A DNA stretch of 64,000 nt from Bacteroidota bacterium (GTDB lineage: Bacteria > Bacteroidota > Ignavibacteria > Ignavibacteriales > Ignavibacteriaceae). Position 1 is the first letter of the stretch, and each line of letters starts with the position of its first letter. Both the position numbers and the translations under genes were made by a program. The notes under the pieces were generated by a model. The model was not told where the DNA came from. It saw only the letters and a list, made by a program, of their open reading frames with translations, and made no database searches. The stretch is taken from positions 1-64,000 of the forward strand of contig JAKALM010000005.1 in assembly GCA_021824145.1 (NCBI GenBank). Direction: 5' to 3'. Of the stretch, positions 51,210 to 61,291 are shown in pieces.

Positions 51210-53055
51210 AATAAATATTTTACCGGAAAATATTGCAAGTAAGATTGCCGCCGGTGAAGTTGTTCAAAGACCAGAATCTGTTATAAAGGAATTGCTTGAA
51301 AACTCAATTGATGCCGGAGCTAATTCTGTAGAAGTAATTATTAAAAGGGCTGGTAAATTTTTAATTCAAATTATAGATGATGGTACCGGTATGTCTGAAG
51401 AAGACGTTGTTTTATGTGTGCAGAAACATGCTACAAGTAAAATAAATAAGCTTGAAGATCTTGATTCGATAAATACGCTTGGATTTCGCGGCGAAGCATT
51501 AAGCTCAATTGCAGCAGTTAGTCAGTTGGAAATTAAAACTGAAACTAAAGATGATGATCTTGGAACATTAATTCGAATTGATGACGGAGTTACGATTGTT
51601 AAAGAAAAAGGTTCATTTCCAAAAGGCACTTCTGTAGCTGTAAAAAATTTATTCTTCAATACTCCGGCACGACGAAATTTTTTAAAGACAGATAATACTG
51701 AACTCAAACACATCATCGATACATTTAACAAAATTGCATTAAGCCATCCTAACATTAGTTTTAAGCTTTATAATGACGATGATTTAATTTTCGATTATCC
51801 ATCTGGTAGTTTTGAAGACCGTATCAAAAGTGTTTTTGCAGACAATATGCTTGATGCATTAATTCCTGTAAATGAAAGAACTGATTTTCTTTCTGTAACA
51901 GGTTTTGTAGGCAAACCAACAATGCTTAAGAAAAGTAAAGGCGATCAATATGTTTTCTTAAACTGGCGATATGTTGTTAGCAAACATATTAACCATGCAG
52001 TTTTCACCGCTTACGAAAATATTTTGGAGAAAGGAGATTATCCTTTTTTTATTTTGTTCATCGAGTTGGATCCGAAGAAAGTTGATGTTAATGTGCATCC
52101 ATCAAAACTTGAAGTTCGTTTTGATGATGAGAAAAGTATTTACAACTTTGTATTAGCTGTAATTAAAAAAAGTTTAGGCACTCATGATTTAGTTCCAACA
52201 ATGGCATTTAAGCAAACAGTAGATAATGATGAAAAACTTAATTTTAATAATTTTAGAAAAGTTGAATCAGGTGATTTTTCTGATCGTCCATCATTTCAAG
52301 AAAAAAAATCTTATGCTAGAACTGATTTTTCAAATAGAGATATTGATATAATTTTTAATTCAATTCCGGATTCTATCTCAAAACCCAAACCAAATGAAAC
52401 AGTTCCACTTCCTTTTGATAAATCAGATAACAATGAAATTTATCATGAGCCTGAAAATCGAGAAGGTTCAAAACAGAATGAAGAAGAAACTCCTTTTATC
52501 ATTCAACTACATAATAAATATATTTTATCTCAAATTAAAACCGGTTTGATGATAATTGATCAGCACGTTGCACATGAGCGTGTACTTTATGAAAAAACAT
52601 TGAAAAGATTTGAAGCTAACCTTCCATTTTCTCAGCAGTTGCTATTTCCTAAAACAGCCGAGCTTGACCCTGCTCGCTTTGCAATTCTTAAGGAAATTCA
52701 TCCGGCTCTTACAAAGCTTGGATTTTCAATTAAATTTTTTAGTAAAAATACAATTGTAATTGAAGGCGTTCCTGATGATGTAAAAAATGGATTAGAAGAA
52801 AAAGTTTTATCACAATTAATCGATGAGTACAGCGAAAGCCAAAAAGAGAAAAAATATGATGATAAAGAAATCTTAGCAAAATCATATTCGTGTAAAGCTG
52901 CAATTAAAGCAGGAGATTATCTTTCAGAAAAAGAAATGCGATTGTTAATCGATCAATTATTCGCAACTTCAATGCCGTATGTTTGTCCGCATGGAAGACC
53001 TATAGTAGTGAAAATTTCTCTTGATGAATTTGATAGAAGGTTCGGAAGAACGTAA
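51196..53055 (+). CDS. mutL: DNA mismatch repair protein MutL
   Basis: A MutL of about 619 residues. ATG 51196 (or the next, 51199) is preferred to 51181, as MutL proteins start a few residues before NRINILPENIASKIAAGEV. The GHKL ATPase is complete: ELLENSIDAGA, DDGTGM, KHATSKI, LGFRGEALSSI. The C-terminal dimerisation domain keeps the endonuclease signature in slightly altered form (DQHVAHERVLYE, Val for the usual Ala), plus SCKAAIKAGD and CPHGRP. It should therefore be an active strand-nicking MutL, as in bacteria without MutH. It overlaps folA at its start. Confidence 0.95.
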   Translation: MMKNRINILPENIASKIAAGEVVQRPESVIKELLENSIDAGANSVEVIIKRAGKFLIQIIDDGTGMSEEDVVLCVQKHATSKINKLEDLDSINTLGFRGEALSSIAAVSQLEIKTETKDDDLGTLIRIDDGVTIVKEKGSFPKGTSVAVKNLFFNTPARRNFLKTDNTELKHIIDTFNKIALSHPNISFKLYNDDDLIFDYPSGSFEDRIKSVFADNMLDALIPVNERTDFLSVTGFVGKPTMLKKSKGDQYVFLNWRYVVSKHINHAVFTAYENILEKGDYPFFILFIELDPKKVDVNVHPSKLEVRFDDEKSIYNFVLAVIKKSLGTHDLVPTMAFKQTVDNDEKLNFNNFRKVESGDFSDRPSFQEKKSYARTDFSNRDIDIIFNSIPDSISKPKPNETVPLPFDKSDNNEIYHEPENREGSKQNEEETPFIIQLHNKYILSQIKTGLMIIDQHVAHERVLYEKTLKRFEANLPFSQQLLFPKTAELDPARFAILKEIHPALTKLGFSIKFFSKNTIVIEGVPDDVKNGLEEKVLSQLIDEYSESQKEKKYDDKEILAKSYSCKAAIKAGDYLSEKEMRLLIDQLFATSMPYVCPHGRPIVVKISLDEFDRRFGRT

Positions 53056-53124
53056 ATTTAAATTGCTTGTTGTCCAAAAGACAAAAAGTATTTTTAGTTT
53101 CATAAAAACTATAAAAGGTATATC

Positions 53125-54780
53125 ATGAATTACGAAGAATATAAAAATAAAAAAAAGGAATTTTTGCAGAAGGCAAAAAATTCTTCAACAACTGGAATGA
53201 AATACACTACCGTTAGCGGGGAAGAAGTTAATCTTCTTTACGGGCCCGACGACATAGAAAATATAAATTACCTTGATGAGATTGGTTTTCCGGGAGAGTA
53301 TCCTTACACGCGCGGAATTCATGCAAACGGATATCGCGGGAAAATTTGGACGATGCGCCAGTTTGCCGGATTTGGTTCACCGGAAGATACAAACCAGCGC
53401 TTTCATTATTTATTAAATCACGGCCAAACAGGTTTATCTGTTGCATTTGATCTTCCAACATTGATGGGCTGGGATGCAGATGCTGCATTAAGTGAAGGTG
53501 AAGTTGGTATTTGCGGTGTGTCTATTTCTTCACTACAAGATATGGAAGTTTTATTTGATAAAATTCCACTTGAAAAAGTATCTACTTCAATGACGATAAA
53601 TTCTCCTGCCGCGATGATATTTGCTTTTTATTTGGCGGTTGCTCAAAAACAAAATGTTAATTTTAAAAATTTAAGAGGAACGCTTCAAAACGATATTTTA
53701 AAAGAATACATAGCACAAAAAGAATATATCTATCCTCCAAATCCTTCAATGAGAATTATTGTGGATATGATTGAATACTGTGCAAATGAAGTTCCTCAAT
53801 GGAATCCGGTTTCTGTAAGCGGCTATCATATTCGCGAAGCCGGTTCAACAGCGGTGCAAGAATTAGCTTACACATTAGCCGACGGCTTTGCTTATATTGA
53901 AGCTTGCATTGAACGAGGAATGGATGTTGATGAATTCGCTCCAAGAATTTCTTTCTTCTTTAATTCGCATCTAGATTTTTTTGAGGAAATAGCAAAGTAC
54001 CGCGCAGCAAGAAAAATTTATGCTAAGAGGATGAAAGAAAAATACGGCGCAAAAAATCCGCGTTCGTGGTGGCTTAGATTTCATACTCAAACCGCCGGCT
54101 GTACTTTAACTGCACAACAGCCTGAAAATAATATTATAAGAACTGCTTTCCAAGCTCTTGCCGGAGTTCTTGGCGGCACACAATCTTTACATACTAATTC
54201 AATGGATGAAACTCTTGCCTTGCCAAGTGAGAAAGCTGTTAAGATTGCTCTTCGTACACAGCAAATTATTGCTTATGAAACGGGTGTAATTAATACTGTG
54301 GATCCACTTGGCGGAAGTTATTACATCGAAGCATTGACTGATAAAATGGAAAAGCAGGCAAATGAAATTTTTAATCAGATTGATTCTTTAGGAGGAGTTA
54401 TTCCTTCAATTGAAGCTGGATATTTTCAAAAAGAAATTGCGGATGCTGCATACCGTTATCAGAAAGAAGTTGAAAGAAAAGAAAAGTTCATAGTTGGTGT
54501 TAATGAATTTGTCGAACAAAATGAAAAAATAGATATCCCAATTCTTACCATTTCTCCGGAAGTTGAAAAGAAACAAAAACAGCGTTTGGCAGATTTGAGG
54601 CAAAGTAGAAATGAAGATGCTGTAAAAGAAAGTTTGAGAGAAATTCGTGAAGCGGCAATTGATAATAAAAACCTTATGCCGGTGTTAATAAAAGCTGCCC
54701 GCAATTATACAACTTTAGGTGAGATGACTGGTGAGTTAAAAGAAGTTTTTGGCACTTACGAAGAAACTGCTGTTTTTTAA
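53125..54780 (+). CDS. methylmalonyl-CoA mutase catalytic (TIM barrel) subunit
   Basis: A 551-residue large subunit. The family motifs [28 protein letters not shown]-type region (about 51-78), DLPTLMGWD, the [14 protein letters not shown] block and [20 protein letters not shown] are all present. The C-terminal B12-binding domain (DxHxxG) is missing, so a separate small subunit is required and none is in the window. It interconverts methylmalonyl-CoA and succinyl-CoA, which fits propionate-linked metabolism with kgd upstream. Length matches the stand-alone catalytic subunit. The stop overlaps the next gene (TAATG). Confidence 0.93.
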   Translation: MNYEEYKNKKKEFLQKAKNSSTTGMKYTTVSGEEVNLLYGPDDIENINYLDEIGFPGEYPYTRGIHANGYRGKIWTMRQFAGFGSPEDTNQRFHYLLNHGQTGLSVAFDLPTLMGWDADAALSEGEVGICGVSISSLQDMEVLFDKIPLEKVSTSMTINSPAAMIFAFYLAVAQKQNVNFKNLRGTLQNDILKEYIAQKEYIYPPNPSMRIIVDMIEYCANEVPQWNPVSVSGYHIREAGSTAVQELAYTLADGFAYIEACIERGMDVDEFAPRISFFFNSHLDFFEEIAKYRAARKIYAKRMKEKYGAKNPRSWWLRFHTQTAGCTLTAQQPENNIIRTAFQALAGVLGGTQSLHTNSMDETLALPSEKAVKIALRTQQIIAYETGVINTVDPLGGSYYIEALTDKMEKQANEIFNQIDSLGGVIPSIEAGYFQKEIADAAYRYQKEVERKEKFIVGVNEFVEQNEKIDIPILTISPEVEKKQKQRLADLRQSRNEDAVKESLREIREAAIDNKNLMPVLIKAARNYTTLGEMTGELKEVFGTYEETAVF

Positions 54781-55658
54781 TGATCAAAAATTATTTAAAA
54801 CTTTTACGTTTACCACAGTGGATTAAAAACTTTTTTGTTTTTGTCCCGCTGGTATTTTCTCAGCATTTATTCGATAAAGAATATTTTGTTTTTTCATTAT
54901 CTGGTTTTATTATTTTCTGCATTACTTCAAGTCTTGTCTATATTATAAATGACGTAATCGATTTAGAAGCGGACAAAGCTCATCCAATTAAAAAATATCG
55001 TCCGCTTCCTTCAGAGAAAATTTCTAAATTAAATGCAATAGTTTTTGCTGCAATTATTTTTATTATTGTAGGAATATCATTAATTAGATTCAATGTTTTT
55101 TTTGCTGTTTCCGTTATAGCTTATTTTATTCTTAACATTTTATATTCTTTTTCTTTAAAACATATTGTACTTCTTGATATCTTCAGCATTGCAGCTGGAT
55201 TTACTTTAAGAGTAATTGCTGGTGCGCTAATTATTGAAGTTCCAATTTCCAGTTGGCTTTTGCTTACAACAATGTTTATATCATTGTTTTTAGCTATAAT
55301 GAAACGGCAATCTGAACTAAAACTTTTTCAAGATGATAATAATTCAAAAACTCGAAAAGTGCTGGCATCATACTCTCTTGATTTTACAAATCAAATTGCT
55401 ACTGTTGCTGCATCTGGAGTTATAATTTGCTATACATTATATACAGTTTCTTCTAGAACTGTTTCTGTTTTTGGGACAGAAAATTTAATTTATACAACAC
55501 CTTTTGTTGTATTCGGAATTTTTAGATATATGTATCTGGTTTATATAAATAAAAAAGGGGAAAATACTACGGAGATTTTGCTCACCGATCTTCCAATGAT
55601 TTTTAATGTTTTGTTATATATATTAACAACAATTTTGATAGTTTATAAAATAATCTAA
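54780..55658 (+). CDS. UbiA-family prenyltransferase (decaprenyl-phosphate phosphoribosyltransferase type)
   Basis: A 292-residue membrane enzyme with about eight to nine hydrophobic segments. The start is [20 protein letters not shown], typical of the phosphoribosyl-polyprenol branch. The Asp-rich motif is NDVIDLEAD (N57, D58, D61, D65), and a second Asp motif is expected near VLLDIFSIAAG (about 135-145). It attaches a polar or aromatic group to a polyprenyl phosphate. Neighbours with lipid-linked sugar genes support a glycan role. The exact substrate cannot be determined. Confidence 0.88.
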   Translation: MIKNYLKLLRLPQWIKNFFVFVPLVFSQHLFDKEYFVFSLSGFIIFCITSSLVYIINDVIDLEADKAHPIKKYRPLPSEKISKLNAIVFAAIIFIIVGISLIRFNVFFAVSVIAYFILNILYSFSLKHIVLLDIFSIAAGFTLRVIAGALIIEVPISSWLLLTTMFISLFLAIMKRQSELKLFQDDNNSKTRKVLASYSLDFTNQIATVAASGVIICYTLYTVSSRTVSVFGTENLIYTTPFVVFGIFRYMYLVYINKKGENTTEILLTDLPMIFNVLLYILTTILIVYKII

Positions 55659-55681
55659 AAAAACAGAATTACTTTTTGCAA

Positions 55682-56179
55682 ATGAATTATCTAAAATTTC
55701 AAAAAATTATTATTTGGGTTTTTATATTTTTTATTTCATTCTTTATAGGAGCTTGTTCAGCTAAGATGAGCAATGATACAAAAATTAATTTAAGTGTTGA
55801 GGTCTTAAAATCAAATGCCTGGGTCAACCTAATGCCAGGAATGAATATGAAGCCAACATTTCATTTGATAGGAGAAGTTAAAATTATAAATAATTCTGGC
55901 GATATAATCAAAGATATAAATCTACAAGAAGTTTATATTTATTCTGATAGTATTTTAGTCTATAAATTTATACCGGAATTTAAGAGTAAAGAAAATGATT
56001 CAACGAACAGTATTTTTCCTTCAGCAGAAAAAATATTTACGTTCAATTCGCCTAAAGGATTAGTACTTAAAAAAGAATTAAATCAGCAAAAGTTATGCAA
56101 TGCATTATTGAAGTTTTCTTCTGAAGGTAAAACAATCGATTGCATGATAGAGAATATCAAAATAGAAAAAGTGTATTAA
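55682..56179 (+). CDS. hypothetical lipoprotein
   Basis: A 165-residue protein starting MNYLKFQKIIIWVFIFFISF at ATG 55682 (an in-frame TTG at 55676 would add two residues). It has a type II signal with a lipobox ending GACS (Cys about 25). The mature part is beta-rich, with FHLIGEVKIINNSGDIIKDI and similar strands, and no known domain. It is a 3'-end neighbour to the CNNM/CorC gene, starting right before it. Confidence 0.75.
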   Translation: MNYLKFQKIIIWVFIFFISFFIGACSAKMSNDTKINLSVEVLKSNAWVNLMPGMNMKPTFHLIGEVKIINNSGDIIKDINLQEVYIYSDSILVYKFIPEFKSKENDSTNSIFPSAEKIFTFNSPKGLVLKKELNQQKLCNALLKFSSEGKTIDCMIENIKIEKVY

Positions 56180-57436
56180 ATGAACTTTGAAGATTTAATA
56201 GTGCTTTTACTTCTTCTAATCATAAGTGCATTCTTTTCTGGTTCAGAGATTGCATTTATAGTTTCTAACAAATTAAAACTTGAAATAAAAGCAAGAAAAA
56301 ATAATCTTTCAGCAAAAAGTGCTCTACACTTTGTGCAAAATCCGCACAATTTTTTTTCTGCGATTTTAATTAGCAATAATATAGTGAATATTGCCTTTGC
56401 ATCAATAAGTACGGTAATTTTAGCTGCAATATTTAGATTGAATGATTTTCATATTTTATTAATTTCAACTTTTCTTCTATTACTTCTCGGAGAATTAATT
56501 CCAAAATACTTAGCAAGAGAATTGGCTGATAGAGTTGTATTATTGTCTGCTATTCCACTTAGAATAATTTCTATTTTTCTTTTTCCAGTAGTCAAGATTA
56601 CTTCTTCTATTTCCTCCTTTTTAACTAAAACATCTACTGAGGATATAGAATCTAGAAACGTCAATGAAGAAAAAATAAATTATCTTTTTAGTAAAGAAGA
56701 TATAGAATTATTAGTTGAAGAAAGTATTGAAGCTGGTGTGGTTAATAAAACTGAAAGTGATATTATAAGTAAAGTGTTAGATCTAGGTGAACAAAAAGTT
56801 TACGAAGCTATGAGACCGAGAACTGAAATTGTAGGAGTGGAAATTACTCAAACTATTGATGAAGCGCTTTCAATTTTTATTGATTCTGGTTTTTCCAAAT
56901 TGCCTGTGTACGATGAAAATTTAGATAACATAAAAGGCGTAATATTTGCCTATGATATTTTTAAAACTCCTTCAGATCTTAAAAGTATAATGAAGGAAAT
57001 AATCTTCGTCCCAGAAACAAAAAGAACTTTTGATATGCTTAATGAATTTTTAAGCAGGCATGTTTCAGTTGCAATTGTCATTGATGAATTTGGAGGAACT
57101 GCTGGTATAATTACGATGGAAGATATAATGGAAGAGCTATTTGGAGAAATTAAAGACGAATATGATATTGAAGAGGATATTTGCAGAAAGATTTCAGAAA
57201 ATTCATATATAATAAGCGGTAAAGTTGAGATTGATTTCATAAATGAAAAATATAATTTAAATATTCCAACGGGAGATTATGAGACAATAGGTGGATATAT
57301 TACAAGCCGCATTGGCAGAATTCCTACGGAAGGAGAGAGCTTTGTACTAGATACTTTTGATATTCAAATTGTACGAACTACACCCATTAAAATAGATTTG
57401 ATAAAGTTGTCAATTCAAATGCAAGACGTTTCATAA
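56180..57436 (+). CDS. CNNM/CorC family transporter (DUF21-CBS-CorC_HlyC)
   Basis: A 418-residue membrane protein. An N-terminal DUF21/CNNM domain (about 1-185) has three to four helices and the typical start ISAFFSGSEIAFI. Two CBS domains (about 205-325) follow, including EAMRPRTEIVGVE and VIDEFGGTAGIITMEDIMEELFGEI, then a CorC_HlyC domain (about 335-410) near TGDYETIGGYI. Relatives export Mg or Co, or regulate such transport. A one-base gap separates it from the lipoprotein gene. Confidence 0.92.
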   Translation: MNFEDLIVLLLLLIISAFFSGSEIAFIVSNKLKLEIKARKNNLSAKSALHFVQNPHNFFSAILISNNIVNIAFASISTVILAAIFRLNDFHILLISTFLLLLLGELIPKYLARELADRVVLLSAIPLRIISIFLFPVVKITSSISSFLTKTSTEDIESRNVNEEKINYLFSKEDIELLVEESIEAGVVNKTESDIISKVLDLGEQKVYEAMRPRTEIVGVEITQTIDEALSIFIDSGFSKLPVYDENLDNIKGVIFAYDIFKTPSDLKSIMKEIIFVPETKRTFDMLNEFLSRHVSVAIVIDEFGGTAGIITMEDIMEELFGEIKDEYDIEEDICRKISENSYIISGKVEIDFINEKYNLNIPTGDYETIGGYITSRIGRIPTEGESFVLDTFDIQIVRTTPIKIDLIKLSIQMQDVS

Positions 57437-57543
57437 AAAAATCGATCAAATTTTCTTTCCAAATAAAATTTTTATTGTAAGTAGTTTAGTTTTAAAGTAA
57501 ATTATAAATAGTAACATTTCTAAATAGAAAGGAGAATCTCAAT

Positions 57544-57993
57544 ATGTTTAAAGAATTTAAAGATTTTGCTCTTAAAGGAAATGTGTTAGACATGGCTGTG
57601 GGCATAATTATCGGTGCAGCTTTTGGTACAATAGTGCAATCACTAGTTAAAGATGTAATTATGCCGCCCATTGGGTTGCTTTTAGGTGAAGTAGATTTTT
57701 CAGAACTCTTCATAGTCCTTAAGGAAGGTGTGAAAAATGCCGGTCCCTATACAACGCTTAAAGATGCAGCTTCAGCCGGTGCTGTAACTTTAAACTACGG
57801 ATTGTTTATTAATAATATCGTTAGTTTTTTGATTGTTGCCTTTGCAGTATTTTTAATTGTAAAAGGGTTTCAGCAGCTTAAGAAAAAGGAAGTGCCTGTT
57901 GCGGCTGAAGTTACAACAAAAGATTGTCCCTATTGTTTATCTAAAATTCCGATAAAAGCGACAAAGTGTGCACATTGCACTTCCGCATTGTAA
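57544..57993 (+). CDS. mscL: large-conductance mechanosensitive channel MscL with C-terminal zinc ribbon
   Basis: A 149-residue MscL. It has the amphipathic start MFKEFKDFALKGNVLDMAVG, TM1 (about 17-45) with GIIIGAAFGTIVQSLVKDVI, a periplasmic loop (about 46-85), and TM2 (about 88-108). The usual cytoplasmic helix is followed by a zinc-ribbon-like tail with Cys128, Cys131, Cys142 and Cys145 (CPYC...CAHC). The channel opens under osmotic downshock to release solutes. Ribosome site AAAGGAG is about seven bases before ATG. The zinc tail is a less common variant that could sense metal or partner proteins. Confidence 0.93.
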   Translation: MFKEFKDFALKGNVLDMAVGIIIGAAFGTIVQSLVKDVIMPPIGLLLGEVDFSELFIVLKEGVKNAGPYTTLKDAASAGAVTLNYGLFINNIVSFLIVAFAVFLIVKGFQQLKKKEVPVAAEVTTKDCPYCLSKIPIKATKCAHCTSAL

Positions 57994-58033
57994 ATTATTT
58001 CTTCTATTTTTAGTTACTTAAATTTATCCAAAC

Positions 58034-58082
58034 TACTGTTAATGCAGTTTTAAATTTATTTTTTCTAACTGCATTAACAGTA
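58034..58082. terminator. 16-bp perfect hairpin between convergent genes
   Basis: TACTGTTAATGCAGTT (58034-58049) pairs perfectly with AACTGCATTAACAGTA (58067-58082), with a T-rich 17-nt loop. It lies between the ends of mscL and the leftward VPS10-type gene. Strong T-runs are absent on both flanks, so it may be a bidirectional terminator or a protein-binding palindrome. Confidence 0.6.
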
Positions 58083-58100
58083 ATTATTAAAATATTTCGT

Positions 58101-61100
58101 TCAATTCTGATTGCTATTAATTCTTTTCCATCTATTCATCAAATCATTTAGCTGACTTTTGTACATAGAATAAACATCGCGCTGTCCTTGTGTCGGTGCT
58201 GCATCTGCTTCTTCAACGGTATTAATCAAACTAGCTAATCCGCCAATAACTGAAGCCAAATTTACATCACCTTTATTTGCAATTGATTGAAGAGAATCTA
58301 TATTTATTGATGATGAATTATTTTTTATAATGCCGTTGATTTTTTCGTGAAGCTTATAAGCACTAACTAAATCATTATATGCTGATTGTGCAAAATCAAA
58401 TTGATGTTTTAAATCAATGGCACTTACATGAACTCTAGGATCTAATTTTATTTCAAACGCCTGAGTATAAGTTTTCCCATCAACATTAAGTTCAACCTTA
58501 TATTTGCCGGGAAGAACAAGTATGCCTTCTGGTTCAAGCGGAGTACCATCGGTCCACACTGCTGCAATGGAATAACCATAATGCAGTGCCGGTGGACGAG
58601 GATATCGCAGATTCCAAACAAATCTATGCATACCTGCTTTGTTAGAAAGTTTTCCTGGCTCTTTGATCCAGCCTTTTTCAAAATATCTATGTGAAGGAAG
58701 TTTTTCTTCATATTCTTTACTAGAAAATTCTCGTACAACTTTTCCTTGAGAATCTTTAATAGTTAAAGTAACAACCGAACTTGCATTATCTTTAAGCCAG
58801 TAATCAATGATTGCACCATTTGGAGGATTCTGTCCAAGTGGTGTTTCGGGCGGCCAAGGAGTATCATGATTTTCATTTCCTCTAATTCTAATTGCTAATG
58901 AAGGTTTAAATAAATAAACTGATTCTGAAATTACCTTTGAACTTATCTCGCGAAGAGGTTCAACGTCATCTAAAATCCAGATGCCGCGGCCTTGAGTACC
59001 AGCAATTAAATCGTTGCCATGAACTTGAATATCATTTACACAAGTTGTTGGAAAATTTAAAGTGAGCGGCTGCCAGTTTGCACCATCATTAAAAGAAACA
59101 TAAACACTGCGATTTGTAGATGCATAAAGTAAATTCTTTTGAACCGGATCAACACGAACTGCATTTATAAATTCATTATTCGGCAATCCATTGACAATTT
59201 TCTGCCAAGATTTTCCGTCATCATTAGTTTTAAAAATTAGCGGGATATTGTATCCCAAGCGATGAGTGTTTATAGCGGCGTAAGCAGTGTGCGGGTCATT
59301 ATATGAAGGATCAATTGCATCAACACGAGACCATAACGGAATTGATGGGGGAGTAACATTCTTCCAATTTTTTCCGCCGTCTGTTGTTAATTGAATTAAG
59401 CCATCATCAGTTCCAACCCAAATAGTATTGTTGTTAATTGGAGATGGAGCAATACTCCAGATAACTCCATATCCGCATTTTTCAGCTTGAGTTAGATCTG
59501 GGTTCTTACAATCTTTCATACCTTTCTCTGCGCCGGAGAGGTCTGGGCTAATTATCTTCCAATGATTTCCATCATCAGTTGATTTAAATAAATATTGAGA
59601 AGCAAAATACATTGGGTATGGTTTTACTTGAGAAATCACAAGCGGAGTAATCCATGAGTAACGATATTTTAATCCAACCGGTAGAGCACCATAAGTTGAA
59701 ATTGGCCAAGGTGAGACATCACCGGATTGATGAGTTATATCATTAAACTTAGAAATTGGTCCGCCTAATCCAGTTCCAAAGACAGTCTTTGCATCGCCTG
59801 GCTTTGGCACATCATAATCGCGTTCGTCTCCACCAACCGGATGCCAGTCTCGTTCTTCAATTACTCCGTTTGGTCCGCGGCTGGCTATTTCAACAGTTCC
59901 ATTATCTTGTTGTCCGCTATAAATGTGGTATGGGAACTGATCATCAACTGCAATATGATAAAATTGCCCTGTTGGTTGATTGTACCAGCTTGACCAGCTT
60001 TTACCAGCATTTACAGAAACAACGCATCCTTGATCTGAAGCTGTAATCATATAATTATTATTAACTGGATTTATCCAAAGAAAATGATAATCATCTCCAC
60101 CAGGTGCGCCTTTGAAAAATGTAAAATGTTTTCCGCCGTCTATTGATTTACTAATTGATTGTCCCATAACATAGACAATATTAGGATCTTTGGGATCGAC
60201 TGTTAATCGGCTGAAATATGAATTTGCAAAAGCAGCATTTTTATTTACAAACTGCCAAGTCTTTCCTCCATCATCAGAACGATACAATCCACTTTTACCT
60301 TGAGATGAAATTATAGTTGAATAAATTATTTTACCTTCACTTCCTCGGGCAACTGCAAGTCCAATTCTGCCTAAATTCCCATCTGGTAAACCACCGCCAT
60401 CAAGTTTTTTCCAATGTTCGCCGCCGTCTTCACTTTTATAAATTCCGGAGCCTCTTTCAGTTTGTGGATCGAAATAATCTAGCCATGGATGAATGTGTAT
60501 TTGCCAAAGTGCTGCATAAATAATTGATGGATTAGTTGGATCGGAAGCTAAATCTACACCACCAGTACTATCATTTACAAATAAAACTTGCTGCCAATTT
60601 TTACCTCCATCTTCAGTTAAATATATTCCTCGATCTTTTGAAGGACTAAAAATATTTCCCAATGCCGCAACAATTACTTTATCTGGATTTTTTTGATCCA
60701 CTAAAATTCTTCCAATATATTTAGTTGATTTCAAACCAATATTCTTCCAAGTGTTGCCAGCATCATCTGAACGATAAACTCCATCACCAGATAAAATATC
60801 GTATCTCAAGGCGACTTGTCCAGTTCCTGCATAAATTATATTTGAGTTTGAAGGTGCAATTGTTAATGCTCCAATTGATGAAGCACTTTCATTCTGCATT
60901 AAAGGCTTCCAAGTTCTACCGGCATCATTAGTTTTCCAAATACCTCCGCCAGCAGCGCCAAAGTAAAAAGTATTTAACGAATCTGGAACTCCTTCAGCCA
61001 TTGTTGCCCAACCAGCACGGAATGGTCCGACTAATCTCCATTTCATTTCAGAATAAGTGCTTTGGGGAATTGATTGACTAAAAGAAAATTTTTGAAGTGT

Positions 61101-61187
61101 AAACAAAAGGATTCCAAAAAGTAAAATCATTTTGAAATAATTCTTATAAAATTTTGATTTCAGAGATTTTATATAATTGTGTTTCAT
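58101..61187 (-). CDS. secreted VPS10/BNR propeller protein (glycosyl hydrolase-like)
   Basis: A 1028-residue extracellular protein. A signal peptide (about 1-37, hydrophobic segment about 20-36) is followed by MKWRLVGPFRAGWATMAEG. Many Asp-box/BNR repeats occur: TNDAGRTWKPL, RSDDAGNTWKNI, TEDGGKNWQQV, KSEDGGEHWKKL, RSDDGGKTWQFV, TTDGGKNWKNV, KTNDDGKSWQKI, SFNDGANWQPL. These fit a sortilin (VPS10)-like ten-bladed propeller of the type annotated as glycosyl hydrolase or sialidase-like. The last about 270 residues are a beta-sandwich and helical region. No type IX sorting domain is visible at the end. The start may be the later Met20. The catalytic role is unknown. Confidence 0.85.
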   Translation of the reverse strand: MKHNYIKSLKSKFYKNYFKMILLFGILLFTLQKFSFSQSIPQSTYSEMKWRLVGPFRAGWATMAEGVPDSLNTFYFGAAGGGIWKTNDAGRTWKPLMQNESASSIGALTIAPSNSNIIYAGTGQVALRYDILSGDGVYRSDDAGNTWKNIGLKSTKYIGRILVDQKNPDKVIVAALGNIFSPSKDRGIYLTEDGGKNWQQVLFVNDSTGGVDLASDPTNPSIIYAALWQIHIHPWLDYFDPQTERGSGIYKSEDGGEHWKKLDGGGLPDGNLGRIGLAVARGSEGKIIYSTIISSQGKSGLYRSDDGGKTWQFVNKNAAFANSYFSRLTVDPKDPNIVYVMGQSISKSIDGGKHFTFFKGAPGGDDYHFLWINPVNNNYMITASDQGCVVSVNAGKSWSSWYNQPTGQFYHIAVDDQFPYHIYSGQQDNGTVEIASRGPNGVIEERDWHPVGGDERDYDVPKPGDAKTVFGTGLGGPISKFNDITHQSGDVSPWPISTYGALPVGLKYRYSWITPLVISQVKPYPMYFASQYLFKSTDDGNHWKIISPDLSGAEKGMKDCKNPDLTQAEKCGYGVIWSIAPSPINNNTIWVGTDDGLIQLTTDGGKNWKNVTPPSIPLWSRVDAIDPSYNDPHTAYAAINTHRLGYNIPLIFKTNDDGKSWQKIVNGLPNNEFINAVRVDPVQKNLLYASTNRSVYVSFNDGANWQPLTLNFPTTCVNDIQVHGNDLIAGTQGRGIWILDDVEPLREISSKVISESVYLFKPSLAIRIRGNENHDTPWPPETPLGQNPPNGAIIDYWLKDNASSVVTLTIKDSQGKVVREFSSKEYEEKLPSHRYFEKGWIKEPGKLSNKAGMHRFVWNLRYPRPPALHYGYSIAAVWTDGTPLEPEGILVLPGKYKVELNVDGKTYTQAFEIKLDPRVHVSAIDLKHQFDFAQSAYNDLVSAYKLHEKINGIIKNNSSSINIDSLQSIANKGDVNLASVIGGLASLINTVEEADAAPTQGQRDVYSMYKSQLNDLMNRWKRINSNQN

Positions 61188-61291
61188 CTAAGTTATCTTT
61201 TTGTTTTTGAATGGGTTATTTATTTTTAAAATTCTTAAATCATTAAAGAATAAATATATTGTAATTAGAGCTATTAAAAATGAGATATAGG

